Source: Mesaphorura yosii (Eukaryota > Arthropoda > Collembola > Poduromorpha > Tullbergiidae). Taken from it: a stretch of 64,000 nt of DNA. The notes under the pieces are model-generated. The model was not told the origin of the DNA and searched no databases. It worked only from the letters and a program-made list of their open reading frames with translations. The translations under genes were made by a program, and so were the position numbers. The DNA lies in NCBI GenBank assembly GCA_009869945.1, contig WIXG01000024.1, positions 341,227 to 405,226 of the forward strand, written 5' to 3'. Shown piece after piece: positions 51,301-64,000 of this stretch. Positions within the stretch are counted from its first letter, which is position 1, and each line of letters starts with the position of its first letter.

Positions 51301-54300
51301 GAGGCTACCCTGGATACTGTAACACAAATGGAGGAGGGGAAACTTGAGAAATATTGCCTTCCAAGGTGATGTACCGTCGACTTTGGAACTCCAACGTGTC
51401 AATCACAATTGTTTGTTGGTTGCTGATAAAAACGATTAAGTGATAAAGGAATCCCTCAGTTTAAATGCGCTCAATGAATGAGAGGGGGCGATTATAATCT
51501 GAAGAATCTGGTCCAAAGGTCCATACTCAGAAGTGTGCCGTCGAGGAAGATCGTAATCCAAGGCAGTTTATCACTTGCCCGGTCTGAAAGAAAAAAATTT
51601 CATTAAAGAGTCTCAAATGCGTTGCATGCATCAAGCGTATGAGCACCCAGAGCGAGACCATTCGCAAATGTGATTAAGAAACCTCGAAGGCCATCCAACT
51701 AATGCTTTCTTGGTTCACACTATCATAGAGCGGTAAGCGAACCGTGTGCCGGACTTTTCCAGCTACGTTCCAACTTTTCCACAACTTCAGTTTTAATTAC
51801 GACAACTGTCACCAATTAAAAAGGTAGGGTGACCAGCCTAGTTGCTTAACTTCCGACAGAACCCGCTTTGCCTGTAGCGCGGAAAGAGTAAAGACGTTGT
51901 TTTTCTTTTGGAAGATAGACATCAATTTAGTGTGTTTTTCCCTGGTAGAATTGACATAGTTTTCTTTTGCTGACTTCATTATTAGTGTACTCTTTCTCCC
52001 TGCATCAACCAAAAATTCGGGCCGCAATACCTGTCCCTTGTACGTCATTCTTGATGCAATTGAAGTTACAAAGTCTCTTTTACATCACGAAATATCAAAC
52101 CAACAGCGACAGGAGACAGTTTGGACAACAATTGAGTAATTTACGAATTAACAGCCCACATCCTCCTCCAGGCTTCATTTTAGGTCAAGACTTAATGTTA
52201 ACTGCTCCATGTATTCCTCTTTTATTGAAGATACATCTTTGGCACACATAGCAAAATGGCAATGTAAGTAAATTGCATTCAAACTTCCGTTTGTTAAATA
52301 ATGAGAAAAGTGAAAGCGGCCACATAATTTAATATGTACATGTGCTCGTTTCATGGTTCCTGCATGACTGCTACGCTGACAGCAGGAATGGAAATGTGCT
52401 AATAGAATGGTGGATAAATTACGGCGATCCTAGAGCCTTTTACACTCACTCAAACCTTATTTATTGCGGCATAGTACCCAGCACCCCGTCCTTTTAAAAG
52501 GGCAGAAAGAGTGTGCCAATTCGAAAGAATTTCTCAAGCCTTCCAAGACTTCGAGTCCCTGGTCAGTATGCTCAAATACATTTCGTGCCTGTGCATGTGT
52601 GCGTATCGGATCTACTTTCCCAAGAACGGATCACATGAATAATCGTGCGATTTGGTATCAGTTCGCCGTTCACGTACAGGCACAAATTCTCAAAGCTTTA
52701 GAATATTTATCACGTCGAGAGAAGTATGCATCAGCAATATGAATCCACTTTGTATGTAAGCACCACTGTGGTTGCTGATCCACTTGAAAATTCCAGTATG
52801 AGGCACGAGTATCAAGTTTAAGCTTGTTAGTAAGGCTTTGCCCTTCAAAGATTTCCAAATGAAATCTTGTTGCGCCTTCCACTTTCAGCCAGGATGTGGA
52901 CTGGATTCACCGGATGGCTGCATAGTGCATGGACATGTAAGGCAACTACGTCCAGAATGAGAGAAAAATGATAACCATTATGGAAGCGACGAAAGATTAT
53001 ACACTGGTCAAGTAGCTCCAGTCACCACTTCAACTTTCATTTCCATCATAAACGCAAGAACTATGGAACTCATGCAAACAGTCTTTAACTTTAAAGCCAC
53101 AGCCGGTCGGCCACAGTTCGCGAAACCCAAATACAAGACGTTTGCAACACCATCAGGTAGCGGTTTTCAGTCCCTGAGATTAGATGCCTTCAATTCTCGA
53201 ACGAGGGGACTCCCTGCAGTATCGATTTATTCCCATGGACGCTGTCAAAAAGGCCATCGAGTCTTCCCAGTTCCTTCTCTTATCTCTTTATTTCGAAAAG
53301 AATAGCCATTCGGGCGAAGAGGAAGAAAGGTCAACAAAAGTCGTCCGCACAATAATCTGACGTATGTTTGAAACCGTACACAAATATTTTTTCATGCTCT
53401 TAGCATTCGAGAACTGAATTACACGCGCGGCACGAAGGCCAGGATACATTTTGTTTTTTCTTTCAAAATGTCCTGTCATCCGAAGAATTTTATAATAAGA
53501 ATATTTATGGGACGGATTATTATTGCCCAACAATACATGTGCGGGAGAAAGCAGCTCAGTCAAGCTCTGAGTGAGGCTTCCTGCAAGCGTGGGATGTCAG
53601 CGGTGAAAAGAATCTTATTTATTGCATGTATGTACTTTTCGTCGTACGTCGGAACATGACCGAAGGCAGTTGCATTAATTGAACCGAGAGCAAAAGGACT
53701 TTTCTCTATCACTAGCATACACGAATTTCTATGACGCAGACGCTAGTACAAGGAAGCCTTACAAATGCAAACAGTTATAATGAATTCGAGCGGAGTTTAC
53801 GAATCGCGATCTGTTTGTTGAATTCTCTTGACACTTTCTGTGAATGATATCCTGCCCAATTATAGTCATCATTTCGACTTTAAAAACGGGATACACTTCA
53901 AGTGTTCAGTTGCGCCGTCAATCAGTAATACGTCAAGGGCTCCAGCGCAGACACGCGGAGGATGAGTAGACCGCGACGAATAATGGAACTTCCAACAGAA
54001 AGTAGTTTCTATTGTCGTAATATGGAAAATTGAGCGTAGGTTAACTAAACCATTTTATTTGCATGTGAGAAAATAGAATAAAAACGTCAGAAACGAAATG
54101 CTCAAATGATCTTTTATTTGCTTATTCGTAACAAGAAATGCCACTTTAGGAAACAGAGCGGTGTTACACAGGACCAGCATCTCAATTTCACATTTCCGAA
54201 GTTTCTTCTCGTAAATGGCTAATCTGCGCCATTGCTCTTGGCCAGACTCGTTTAAAAATAAAGCTCCCAAGCAGTAAGGCAAAGCAGAATGAAATACGGG

Positions 54301-57300
54301 ATGAATCAATTACAGCAATTGTTTGCCTTATTGGTGATCCATCACTATCACTAGATCGGGTTGCAATGATGCAACATCTGCACCTGATAGTGTTTTGCAC
54401 GTTTCACTATCAACTGATCTGATTGATTAATACAAACATACATGTCCGGAGTCCAGACATTTGTCAGCCTTACGTAAGCTTAGCGTGTGACTTCGCATCT
54501 CCTTGACATCAATTAAAATAGTCATTTACTACCCGCGTAATGAGCTTCACTGTAAATATTTCGCTTCAGTTTGTCACGCTGAACGGAATTTCTATCATTT
54601 GATGTGGAATTTCACGGAATGAAAATTTCCAGTAATTTTCAAACACTGTTCTTTGTTTTTCCGACCGAAATTAAACGCTTGTGTTGTGAAATTTCGCGAG
54701 TTATGCAGTGAAAGTTCATTGTGTAGTAGTTGTGACGAACGAACAAACAAACGGATTTGCTGTAAATGCGTCAAGCACTAATAACTTGTCCTGAAACCTT
54801 CCTTGTGTGCTCTCTCAGTTGGATTCACGCACACAGCAGTTATGTACCATTCAGATTTATAATGAATTTAGCTATCATTTTCGTTCAGAACCACACAGGC
54901 AAATTCTAATGAAACTGGCGGCAGACACAACGAAGGCATATTTTATTATATTTTACAGAGGCACGTTCAAGTGAAATATCTGGTGGGATGCAGTACAGAC
55001 GAGAAAATCAGAAATTATTAGCATCACGCGACTGGAACAACCTAGAGATTTTTGCGTCAGATAAAATTTGTGATCTTTCATTGGCACAGATTGCACACGT
55101 TTGTGGATGAATGTTGGCGCGTGTCAGTGTGAGGAAAGGGACTTTTAATCGCGTGCCCTCATGCTACAAAGGCCAGCTACGCGATGCGCAAATTGGAATA
55201 CCGTATCGGGTAGTTTGGCAAGCGATCTAAATTTTGTTTGAATATTTCCTTTGCTATAGGCAATTTCTAATTATAGCCTAATTCCGGGCCCATACCTCAA
55301 CTTTTTTAAAAATGTTTTAGTCAGAATGCTTTGAATCAAGTTCATGTAAAGCCGAATCGTTCTTCATTTCACAATTTATTTTGGCGTAAAGCAGTGTCTA
55401 TTCACAAATTCTTGTTTATTTGATAAGAAGCCTTATGACCGCATGTAATCTATACGATTAAGAAGGTCAGCATTTGTGTAAGCGAAGGGTAAATATTATT
55501 TATCAAGGGTCTTATTCAGGAAGAGAAAGTAGGTTCCGGGGCACAAGATAAATTATAGGGGCAGCGATATGCTGGTGGGCTTTATTTTTGAGTAGTCAAT
55601 TTGATGTGATTTAACAAATGAAATCACAAACATGAAGACGAAAACATCGACACCCTAACAGGAAAGTAACAGCTGCAATTAAATGGGGTACAGTTGACGT
55701 AATGGACTACACATTTAAATTAACCGCAGTTATTTAAGGCTGCTACTGACTCCGTTCTTTCGTAAGGCTGAAGCTTCAAGTTTTTGTCTCTGCTTGCCAC
55801 TCTTCCTTCTAAAATATTTTTCCGAATTTCAGTTATGCACAAATCCAGTGCTTCCTATTGCAGAGTAGAATAATTCATAATGCTGCTGTAGAGTCCGTAC
55901 AGAGATGGACTGGCCCATTTTTCTCATATCTTGGAGTATTTACTTTAACAGCCTAGCTCGTAGAACTACCGAGAAACATCTGCGTCTAGTTCAGTGTCAC
56001 CAGATCGTATGCTTATAGTTTAGAATACTCGACCAGACAAGGGCAATCAATCGCTCTCATTATATACCTGAGAAAATGCCAGAACAACTTTTCAGAAATG
56101 TGCAATTTATGTCTCAGATTCACCGGAGCTTGCAAAACAATGACATTCCAAAGTCTTTGGTCTGACTGGCCTTGACACCTGGCCAGGCGCCTTGGATCTT
56201 GACACTTGGTACTAAACGCCACGCATTGCAAGTTCGAGTTCGCAGTAGATGAGATTTTAATTATGTGAATTCTTTCATGAAAATGTTGCTAATGAAAGTC
56301 GATAATTGGAAATTCTTTCGTTCTTCACAAAAGCGAAAAAATGTAAAATGAAGTTCGTAATGAGGCGTCGAAGAAAAAGTTCATGGCTCAGGCTATTGTA
56401 CTCATTAACACAAAGTGGCGTATCCAAACTTTGGAACTTGAAATCTCATTGAAGGCCGCATAGTGAAACTTTCTCGACATGCGATACGTACATTGACACC
56501 AGGGCGCAGGAAACAAACGTCATATACATAGACACGGATTCTTTTCAGCCAAGTAATACATGCTGACTTGCTGAAGAGGATGGAAGCTACGGACATTCAC
56601 GGGTCGAGGGTTGGAATGCACGATACCCTGTAGTATTTAATTATATGTGCAATTTATTAAACAGTACTTTCACCCAAGTTTCGCCTACAGGCCAGCCTAT
56701 CTTGAGCAAGAGCGATTCGAAAAAATCGAGCTGTCGTGCATCAGTGTATTCTTTGCTTTTCGCAGACGAAACTGGAACAAGCCGACATCTCGCTGCGCAG
56801 AAAGCATTTTCTCGTTAAGTTTCAATTTCACGGATGTAGTGGAACGCGGACTTCTTTGCTCTACTACAATAGCAATGAGCAGACAATGACCCAGTGACTG
56901 AGTTACAGAATTATCGCTAAAAGTTGCAAAAATGCGGTGACATGATATGAATTTATGATGAATTACTTGTCATATGCCTGAAGCAAGTCGAACAAAGAGG
57001 GTTTTCATAGATATACCTTCGCATCCAGTCTGAAATAACAACAAGGATTATCTTGCTCATTTCTTAGCTAGCTCTTCAAGGCATTCAAGAGTTTAAAACG
57101 AGGGAAGAAGCAAAGCGTCATACTGTCCGACGAATCGCTTTCGCTTTTGTTCTCTCATCCAGAATTAATGTATTTGAATTAGGATTACTAGTAAGGTTGT
57201 TAATTAACTAATTTGAATATCGCGGCTGCTCAACAGAAGCAATTAGATTTTGCTTACTGATAAGGCAAGATAACTAAGCATGAAACTTCAACGTACAAAG

Positions 57301-59001
57301 CGAATGAACTGGATCGTGATAGAAGGTCAAGACTCTCAAGTCCTGAAAGAAGAGGAAGAAATTGAACGAATGTTTCTACGTGCGTGGGAGAAGTGGCAAA
57401 TTAAGCATCGCGGTTACGATGTAAGTCTGGTTGCTGGGTCTATTCCAATTGACTGTGCTTGTAAGTTCGAAGATGCTGAACAGGTAGTAGGATAGAGTAG
57501 TGCCGAGTCGCGTTGAGTGTATTGTTTGTAATCTGTCGACTTGCTAGTGTTGCTAGTCGGATTTAGCATATCTCTGGGAAGCCTTCGTGTTGCTAGTAGG
57601 ATTGTAGTCGTGTCGTAGCTAGAATAATGTAGACGAGAGAATTCCATCTGATAAGATGCTCAAATAATTGTAGACACTGCACGTAGAATCGTAAAGTCGG
57701 AAGCATATTTAATTCTTGAAATGTAAAGTAATCAGGTCAATCACATCGCTTAGTTTCCAGACAGGGGCAATATCATTGGAGCTGGGTGTAACGGCTTCCA
57801 CAAAGAACAATCAGGGGGTCAACATTTTAATTCTGAAGGAAATGAAAGTACTAGGCCTATGAAGTCTATACTATTCATAAGTCACCTCAAACGTGGCCAA
57901 TGGTTGCAGGCAAGAACGAACGAAGCTGTACGTAAGCTGTACTCTACTGAATGAAGCCAATTAGCTTCTGGATAACATGGGCTAATTTTAATTATTTCAG
58001 AAGTTTAGCAAGTGCTGCACTCGCTCGTCGTTTGTTACTGAAGTTTATGTTTCTGTCTCATACTGATTCATAAAACCTGAGCATCAAATGTTACAAATTT
58101 CACGTCGTGTTCCACCGCTATTGAACAACGAAGTGAGAAATGACATCTCAGAGGAAAGAAGAGACTATGGAATATGGACCCATAACAAGCACTGCGCCGG
58201 TGTACGATGCTAATGTTACAAGGAGCAATATTTACAAATACGAAGTTGTAGGCACAAAGTGAATGGGATATTACGGTTTTGTTTTGAGATGAAATTACAA
58301 CCGTAGTAGTCAGTCAGGTAACTTAGGCTGAATATCTCAGGGAAGGTACATGAATTACGTAACAAAATCTATTTATATTGTGCAAAACAACAATACAGAA
58401 TAAAACGACTGTGTTCACACACAAGTAACTCGAACGGGGAAATTAGCAATAAGCAAGCGTTTAGGTTATCAGTCGAGTGTCGAGTACGCAATAATCACTT
58501 TTGTATGAGAACTGTTCTTCTAAGTGCTGAATTCTTCCTGTCAATAGATAGGTAAACTAGAATAGGCTGATCAGGTGGTTAGGATTTCTTGTCAAAATCA
58601 GACTATTGTCTGCAGAATTTGCAAAGAGCTCCTAAATCGACTAATCGCGATATTGAATGACATGCTTGTTACAAAGTTGAGCAAGGAGTCATACTGAGAC
58701 ATTTTCGCTCGTTTGAAAATTAGCCAGATTAGTAGTGATAACTTGGGATTAGCGCACGCCCGGCGTCACTTATTTTTGTACTATTCTAATGTGTAAACTG
58801 AAGGTTTTTCAACTTCAAGCTTCGAGGCGTTATCAAGATTGTTCCATGCGCAAGTTACAACATTTGGATCCATATTCTACTTTGTGAAACTGTAATTAAG
58901 TTTTATATTGTGTGATAACAACAAACGCAGACTGCAAATATTTAATTATGCTAAAGGCATAGCTGTTGTCATAGTCTAAGGAGATCCAGTTACTATTTAA
59001 C
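48342..59001. other. Gene-free stretch of 10.7 kb upstream of exportin-7
   Basis: No gene is recognised. The right end must contain the exportin-7 promoter and 5' UTR, but no core element stands out. A plus-strand frame at 57280-57495 (71 codons, glutamate-rich near its middle) has no family resemblance. Short imperfect copies of GTTGCTAGT(C/A)GGATT occur at about 57550 and 57590. Confidence 0.35.
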
Positions 59002-62000
59002 ATGGCAGTTGATCAAGTAAGAATACTTTGGATTTGACGAGAAGCCTGGCCATTCGTGATCTTGCACGTACTAATGCAGTTTTTTGTTTGCAGGAAATCC
59101 AGCAGTTGGAAATTTTGTGCAAACACTTGTATGAGTCTAGCGATCCAACACAAAGGGCCGAAGCTGAGAAGACGTTGGTTAGCTTTCAGGTATACAAATT
59201 CATATCGCTTGTGATATGCCTTTTCACCAATGTCTAAGATGACGCTCTTAATGTTTATAGAATTCCCCTGAGTCTATGGCAAGATGTCAGTTATTATTGG
59301 AGAGAGCAACATCTTCGTTTGCGCAACTACTGGCTGCAACTACGCTGACAAAACTCGTCTCCCGTCCAACGCAAATCATTTCTCTACAACAGCGTATCCA
59401 AATTCGTAAGTAATTTGCATTAATAATACGACAGCCAGCTCTCTAAGTATGATTATAATTATTGCAGGAAATTATATACTCACTTACTTGGCTACTCGGT
59501 TAAAACTGGACACGTACGTGGTTCAAGCCCTGACAACACTGTTCGCTCGTATTACCAAACTGGGTTGGTTCGAAATGGAAAAGGAAGAATACGTTTTCCG
59601 AAACGTTATCACGGACGTTAAGAACTTTCTCCAGGTGCAGTTTTCTTTCGCTTTCTTTGTACAGAAGTTGTTTTAACAAATTTGTGAGCCGTGGGCAAAT
59701 TGCAGGGATCGGTGGAACATTGCACCATTGGAGTTCAACTTTTATCAGTCTTAACCAGTGAAATGAATCAAGTCTCAGAAGCTGATGCCAACCGTTCGCT
59801 GACAAAGCACAGAAAGATTGCCTCGTCATTTAGAGATCAACAATTATTTGAAATCTTTTGCCTTTGTTGCACATTACTCAAAACTGCTCTTGAAAGTAGT
59901 AAAACACTTAATTTGGATGATGGATTACAGGTGACCAATTTGTAATGAAGTTATGTTACAGCAGCATGCTCCTTTCCATTTGTATGCACATTCTTATCTT
60001 CATTCTAGCAGCATTCGCTGATGAGTCAATTACTAAGGTTGGCTCAAAATTGTCTAACATTTGATTTTATTGGAACTTCTACCGATGAATCGTCAGATGA
60101 TCTCTGCACTGTCCAAATTCCAACGAACTGGCGACCTGCATTCTTGGATTTCAGTACACTTCAATTATTCTTTGATTTATATCATTCGCTCCCTTCGTCA
60201 TTATCCCCCTTGGTTAGTTCGTCAAGTTAATTAGTGACCTTTCATACCTGGGTAAGGTTTTGTCATTTTATTCTCGTCTTTTAGTCGCTATCTTGCCTTG
60301 TGCAAATAGCTTCAGTGAGAAGATCCTTATTCAGCAACGCTGAGCGGGCCAAATTCCTAACACAATTAGTAAATGGTGTCAAGCACATCCTACAAAACCC
60401 GCAGGTTAGCTAGGTGGAATAATTATAGTACCAGTTTCCACGGTTGAGATGAAATACAGTATTTTGATATCTAACCACATTTACAGGGTCTTGCCGACAC
60501 AAGCAATTATCACGAATTCTGCCGCCTGCTAGCCCGTCTCAAATCTAACTATCAGCTGGGGGAATTGGTGCTGGTCGAGTGTTACCCAGAAGCTATTCAA
60601 CTTATTGCCAAATTCACCATTGACAGTTTGAGGGTAAGTGCGGTGTTTAATTTTTAAAAATCATGAAGTTGATATTTGTGTCAATGGGGACTAACATGTT
60701 CATTGACGACTAAATTTGCAGCAAATGTTGCAAGTTGCACCTAACAGCGTTCACTATTTGTTGAGCCTGTGGCAGAGGATGGTAGCTTCAGTGCCTTATG
60801 TGAAGGCCACAGAACCACACATGTTGGAAACGTATACCCCAGAAGTTACAGGCGCGTACATTACGTCTCGAATTGACTCTGTCGCTGTATGCATAAGGTA
60901 TTTTAACTTTACGTGTGTTCGTGTCTTCATTTAACTTAACATCAATTTATGATCGCAATTGGTTTGTAGAGAAGGGAGTGAGGACCCTCTGGATGACACA
61001 GCAATGGTGCAGCAGCAACTGGAACAATTGTCAGTAATTGGCCGCTGTGAATATCAAAAAACATGTGGCCTTATCGTTCAGTTGTTTGACCAAGCTGCTC
61101 AGAGTTACCAAGAACTGCTACAAAGGACTCCAACACCTGTTGATCTCGCCATCCAAGAAGGTTGCCATTTAGAACATTGAACATTTAGATCCTTAATAAC
61201 TGTTTGTGAGAGTTAAGCACTTGTTCATTTTAGGGCAACTAACTTGGCTGGCGTATATTATTGGAGCTGCCATTGGGGGTCGAGTTTCGTTCAACACAAA
61301 CGAAGAGCATGACAGCATGGACGGTGAACTTGTTTGCAGAGTCCTGCAGTTAATGCAGCTGACTGATTCAAGACTTAGTCAAGGAGGTTGCGAGCGCCTG
61401 GAACTTGCCTTCCTTTCCTTCTTCGAGCAATTTCGAAAAATATACGTCGGGGACCAAGTTCAAAAGGCTTCCAAAGTATATCGCAGATTATCTGAGGTTT
61501 TAGGCCTGACTGACGAAACCATGGTTCTCAGCGTCTTTATCAGAAAAATGTAATACAAACTATGTTGATTTTCATTCTCACACTAGACTGCAATGTAATT
61601 TTTCTCTCTTTCAAGAATCACCAATTTGAAGTATTGGAGCCGCTGCGAGCAGATCTTGTCAAAAACGTTAGCTCTATTGAATGACTTGTCAGTTGGTTAC
61701 AACAGTGTGAGGAAACTAGTCAAGCTAGACGAAGTACAGTTTATGCTTAATAATCATACGGTAAGATCTTTACGGTCAGATTGACGACTGGAGAACATAG
61801 ACTACCTGAGCTAAATATAATAATCTCAACCAGGGTGAACACTTTCCTTTTCTGGGTCTCAATCAAAATGTCAACGATTTGAGATTCCGGACGGTATTCT
61901 ACACCGCACTAGGAAGACTGCTCATGGTTGATCTAGGCGAGGATGAAGATAAGTTCCACACTTTTATGGTGCCTTTATCAGGCAAGTGGATGAGTATGTC

Positions 62001-63742
62001 AATGGTTAATTCCATAATAATGTAAACCTAACTGAGTTTTTAATTAAACAGCTCAAATGGAAGCAGTGGGACGAATGTTGTCGAGCACCGAACCGACACT
62101 ATATCGCTCTGAAGAAGCCAAATGGGGAGTCGTTGGATTAGCTCGTGATCTTCGGGGTATTGTTTTCGCCTTCAACACACGAACATCGTACATGATGTTG
62201 TTCGATTGGATGTAAGGGCTCACGTGCAGATATTATCTAATATTTTATCGTCGGCACTCATCTTTTAATATTCTTATTGGTATTAATCTTTCTTTCAGCT
62301 ATCCTGCTTACACTCCGATTTTACAGCGTGCAATCGAGTTGTGGTTTCATGACCCTCAAGTGACGACACCAGTTCTGAAACTTTTCGCGGAATTAGTGCA
62401 GAATCGTTCTCAGCGGTTGCAATTTGATGTTTGCTCACCAAATGGTGTGCTCCTCTTCAGGGAAGCAAGTAAAATGATATGTTGCTTCGGTATGTTTGAT
62501 TTGTGTTATTTCGTGAACTGAAGCACTTCTCATTGTTATGACCGTTTCCATCTGAATTGTAGGGCACCGGATTCTTACGGTGGATGTACCGAAAGCCCAG
62601 CTGTATCCATTGAAATTGAAAGGTATTTCAATCTGCTTCTTGATGCTGAAGGCCGCTTTGTGTGGGCAGTACGTCAACTTCGGAGTATTTCGCTTATATG
62701 GAGACGAAGCCTTGGACAACGTTCTTAATTGTTTCGTGAAACTCCTGCTCTCCATACCGCTACCAGATCTTATGGTTAGGATTCTTGTGTACTTTTGACT
62801 TAGTCACAAATGTAAATCCTGTTGACTCTTCGTAATTCAATTATTACAGGATTATCCAAAACTATCCCAAACCTATTACGTATTATTGGAATGTGTAGCT
62901 CAAGACCACATGAATTTTCTTTCCGTGTTGGATCCCAGTATGTTCCTCTACATTCTCTCGTCAATATCAGAAGGACTAGCCGCAATTGGTAAGCTTAGAA
63001 TAGTAGTGCTTGTGAGGTATCCTATTAACCTCCTTGGAATATAATGTTTGCAGATACGATGGTTTGCGCAGGGTGCTGTGCCACTCTAGATCATATAGTA
63101 ACGTATTTGTTTAGACAATGGACTCTCAAAAGTAAGGTTTCAATTTGACATTTGCATGATTTTCGTCTCGTCTCTAATTGTAACTTTTGAATTTTAGACA
63201 AGAAAATACCGCGGCCGATAAGTTTGGCTAGCAATGAACGTATTCTGCAAACCATTGAGCAGCATCCGGAGATTTTGCAGCAGATGTTAGCCGCAGTGCT
63301 AAATATTGTGATGTTTGAAGACTGCCGAAACCAATGGTCAATGTCTAGACCTCTGTTAGGATTAATCTTACTAAATGAAGAGGTATGCCATATGCCATTG
63401 GAACCCTAAATTTGCCGAACCAAAGTCGCACCAATTTTTTCCATACAGTATTTCGGGCAACTTCGCGAACAAATTATTCGAGCGCAAGTACCTGAAAAGC
63501 AGGCATCAATGGCTGCTTGGTTTGAAACTTTAATGGATTCCATCGAAAGGAACTTGCTGACAAAAAATCGAGACAGGTATGCATTTTGATTGTTTGGTTT
63601 GCTGTTCGACAGAAAAAACTTAGATTTCTAAAATCTCTACAGATTCACTCAAAACTTAGCCGTATTTCGTCGAGACATTAACGAATCCCTCAAAGGACCA
63701 AATACCATAACATCAAATGCAAGCGATATGATGACCTGCTGA
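59002..63742 (+). CDS. XPO7: Exportin-7 (RanBP16), complete, 21 coding exons, 1095 aa
   Basis: This is an importin-beta-family nuclear transport receptor that binds RanGTP and moves cargo through nuclear pores. The product is collinear with animal exportin-7 from start to stop (human is 1087 aa). Diagnostic stretches are [19 protein letters not shown]-like [135 protein letters not shown] and [14 protein letters not shown]. Exons: 59002-59016, 59094-59189, 59261-59405, 59468-59634, 59706-59930, 60009-60212, 60285-60404, 60487-60633, 60722-60897, 60970-61160, 61234-61549, 61616-61760, 61834-61981, 62052-62211, 62299-62489, 62563-62774, 62850-62988, 63054-63131, 63198-63382, 63449-63576, 63643-63742. 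All phases agree and the sum is 3288 nt including TGA. Exon 1 codes only MAVDQ. The end NASDMMTC* parallels the human NSNDMMS. Introns are 62-88 nt. Helical HEAT-repeat composition is expected throughout. Confidence 0.97.
60003..60011 (+). promoter_or_regulatory. XPO7: Tandem NAGNAG 3' splice site of exportin-7 exon 6
   Basis: The acceptor reads ...ttctagcag|CATTCG, with AG dinucleotides at 60007-60008 and 60010-60011. Using the first gives QQHSLMS; using the second gives QHSLMS, one glutamine shorter. Both keep the frame. Human has SQHGLLM here and does not decide between them. The exon list uses the first site. Confidence 0.6.
61982..62051 (+). other. XPO7: GC-AG intron of exportin-7 (intron 13)
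   Basis: The 5' splice site is TTATCAG|GCAAGT, the standard consensus of the rare GC-AG class, and the 3' site is ttaattaaacag|CTCAAATGG. Joining gives [14 protein letters not shown], which fits the conserved protein. Using the nearby GT in GCAAGT would shift the frame. Confidence 0.85.
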
Positions 63743-64000
63743 TTCTTCAGTGACTATTTTAAGTAATACGAGTTCTACTTTCCAAATTCCATCACTTGTG
63801 ATTATCTTATGTTAGAGTAAGATTTTCTGAAATAGGTAAATCACTGGACCCACCTAGTCACCCGAATTCGCTGAAGCGTCATCAGTCGTTAGCTCTAAGC
63901 TGTGCTAACAAGGTTCAGAACTTGAATTTTGAAAATTTGCACTTGGCTCCTCCTGGGGCTTGGTCGAAGTCGAAAATTCGACCAACTTTAAACATCATTA
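63743..64000. other. XPO7: 3' flank of exportin-7
   Basis: The last 258 bases after the exportin-7 stop hold no AATAAA or ATTAAA, so the polyadenylation signal lies beyond the window or is a variant. No other feature is visible. Confidence 0.5.

Overview
The window is animal nuclear DNA, AT-rich, with split genes, and almost certainly from an arthropod or close relative. The evidence is a type-1 tyramine (octopamine/tyramine) receptor of the arthropod kind, an exportin-7 gene collinear with animal exportin-7 from start to stop, a TIA-1/Rox8-type RNA-binding protein gene, and a decayed CR1-like LINE. The class cannot be fixed from sequence alone. The very short, uniform introns of exportin-7 (62-88 nt) would suit a small-intron lineage such as a springtail, but this is only a hint.

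Layout. From 1 to 8343 lies the 5' part of a TIA-1-like gene on the minus strand. Three coding exons (8343-8284, 8192-8161, 7525-7429) carry the N-terminus and the first half of RRM1, and I could not find the following exon in the remaining 7.4 kb. From about 10400 to 14300 is a minus-strand non-LTR retrotransposon with an open ORF1 and a heavily broken ORF2 (endonuclease, reverse transcriptase, C-terminal domain). From 14.3 to 25.6 kb nothing is recognisable. From 25619 to 29299 (minus) is the complete two-exon tyramine receptor, 534 aa. Its 2076-nt intron holds an 831-bp non-autonomous element with terminal inverted repeats of about 174 bp. One diverged terminal repeat of the same family lies alone at 34316-34490. 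From 34.5 to 59.0 kb I see no gene, only a short 13-bp tandem repeat. From 59002 to 63742 (plus) is a complete exportin-7 gene of 21 coding exons (1095 aa), including one GC-AG intron and one tandem NAGNAG acceptor.

The three host genes do not form a pathway. Exportin-7 is a nuclear transport receptor, the TIA-like protein acts in splicing and mRNA control, and the receptor is a biogenic-amine GPCR of the nervous system. The closest thing to an undescribed system is the inverted-repeat element family, one copy of which would be transcribed as a long intronic hairpin inside the receptor pre-mRNA. I did not find a new multi-gene system. All exon boundaries were read by hand from splice consensus and protein-family alignment recalled from knowledge; no search was run.
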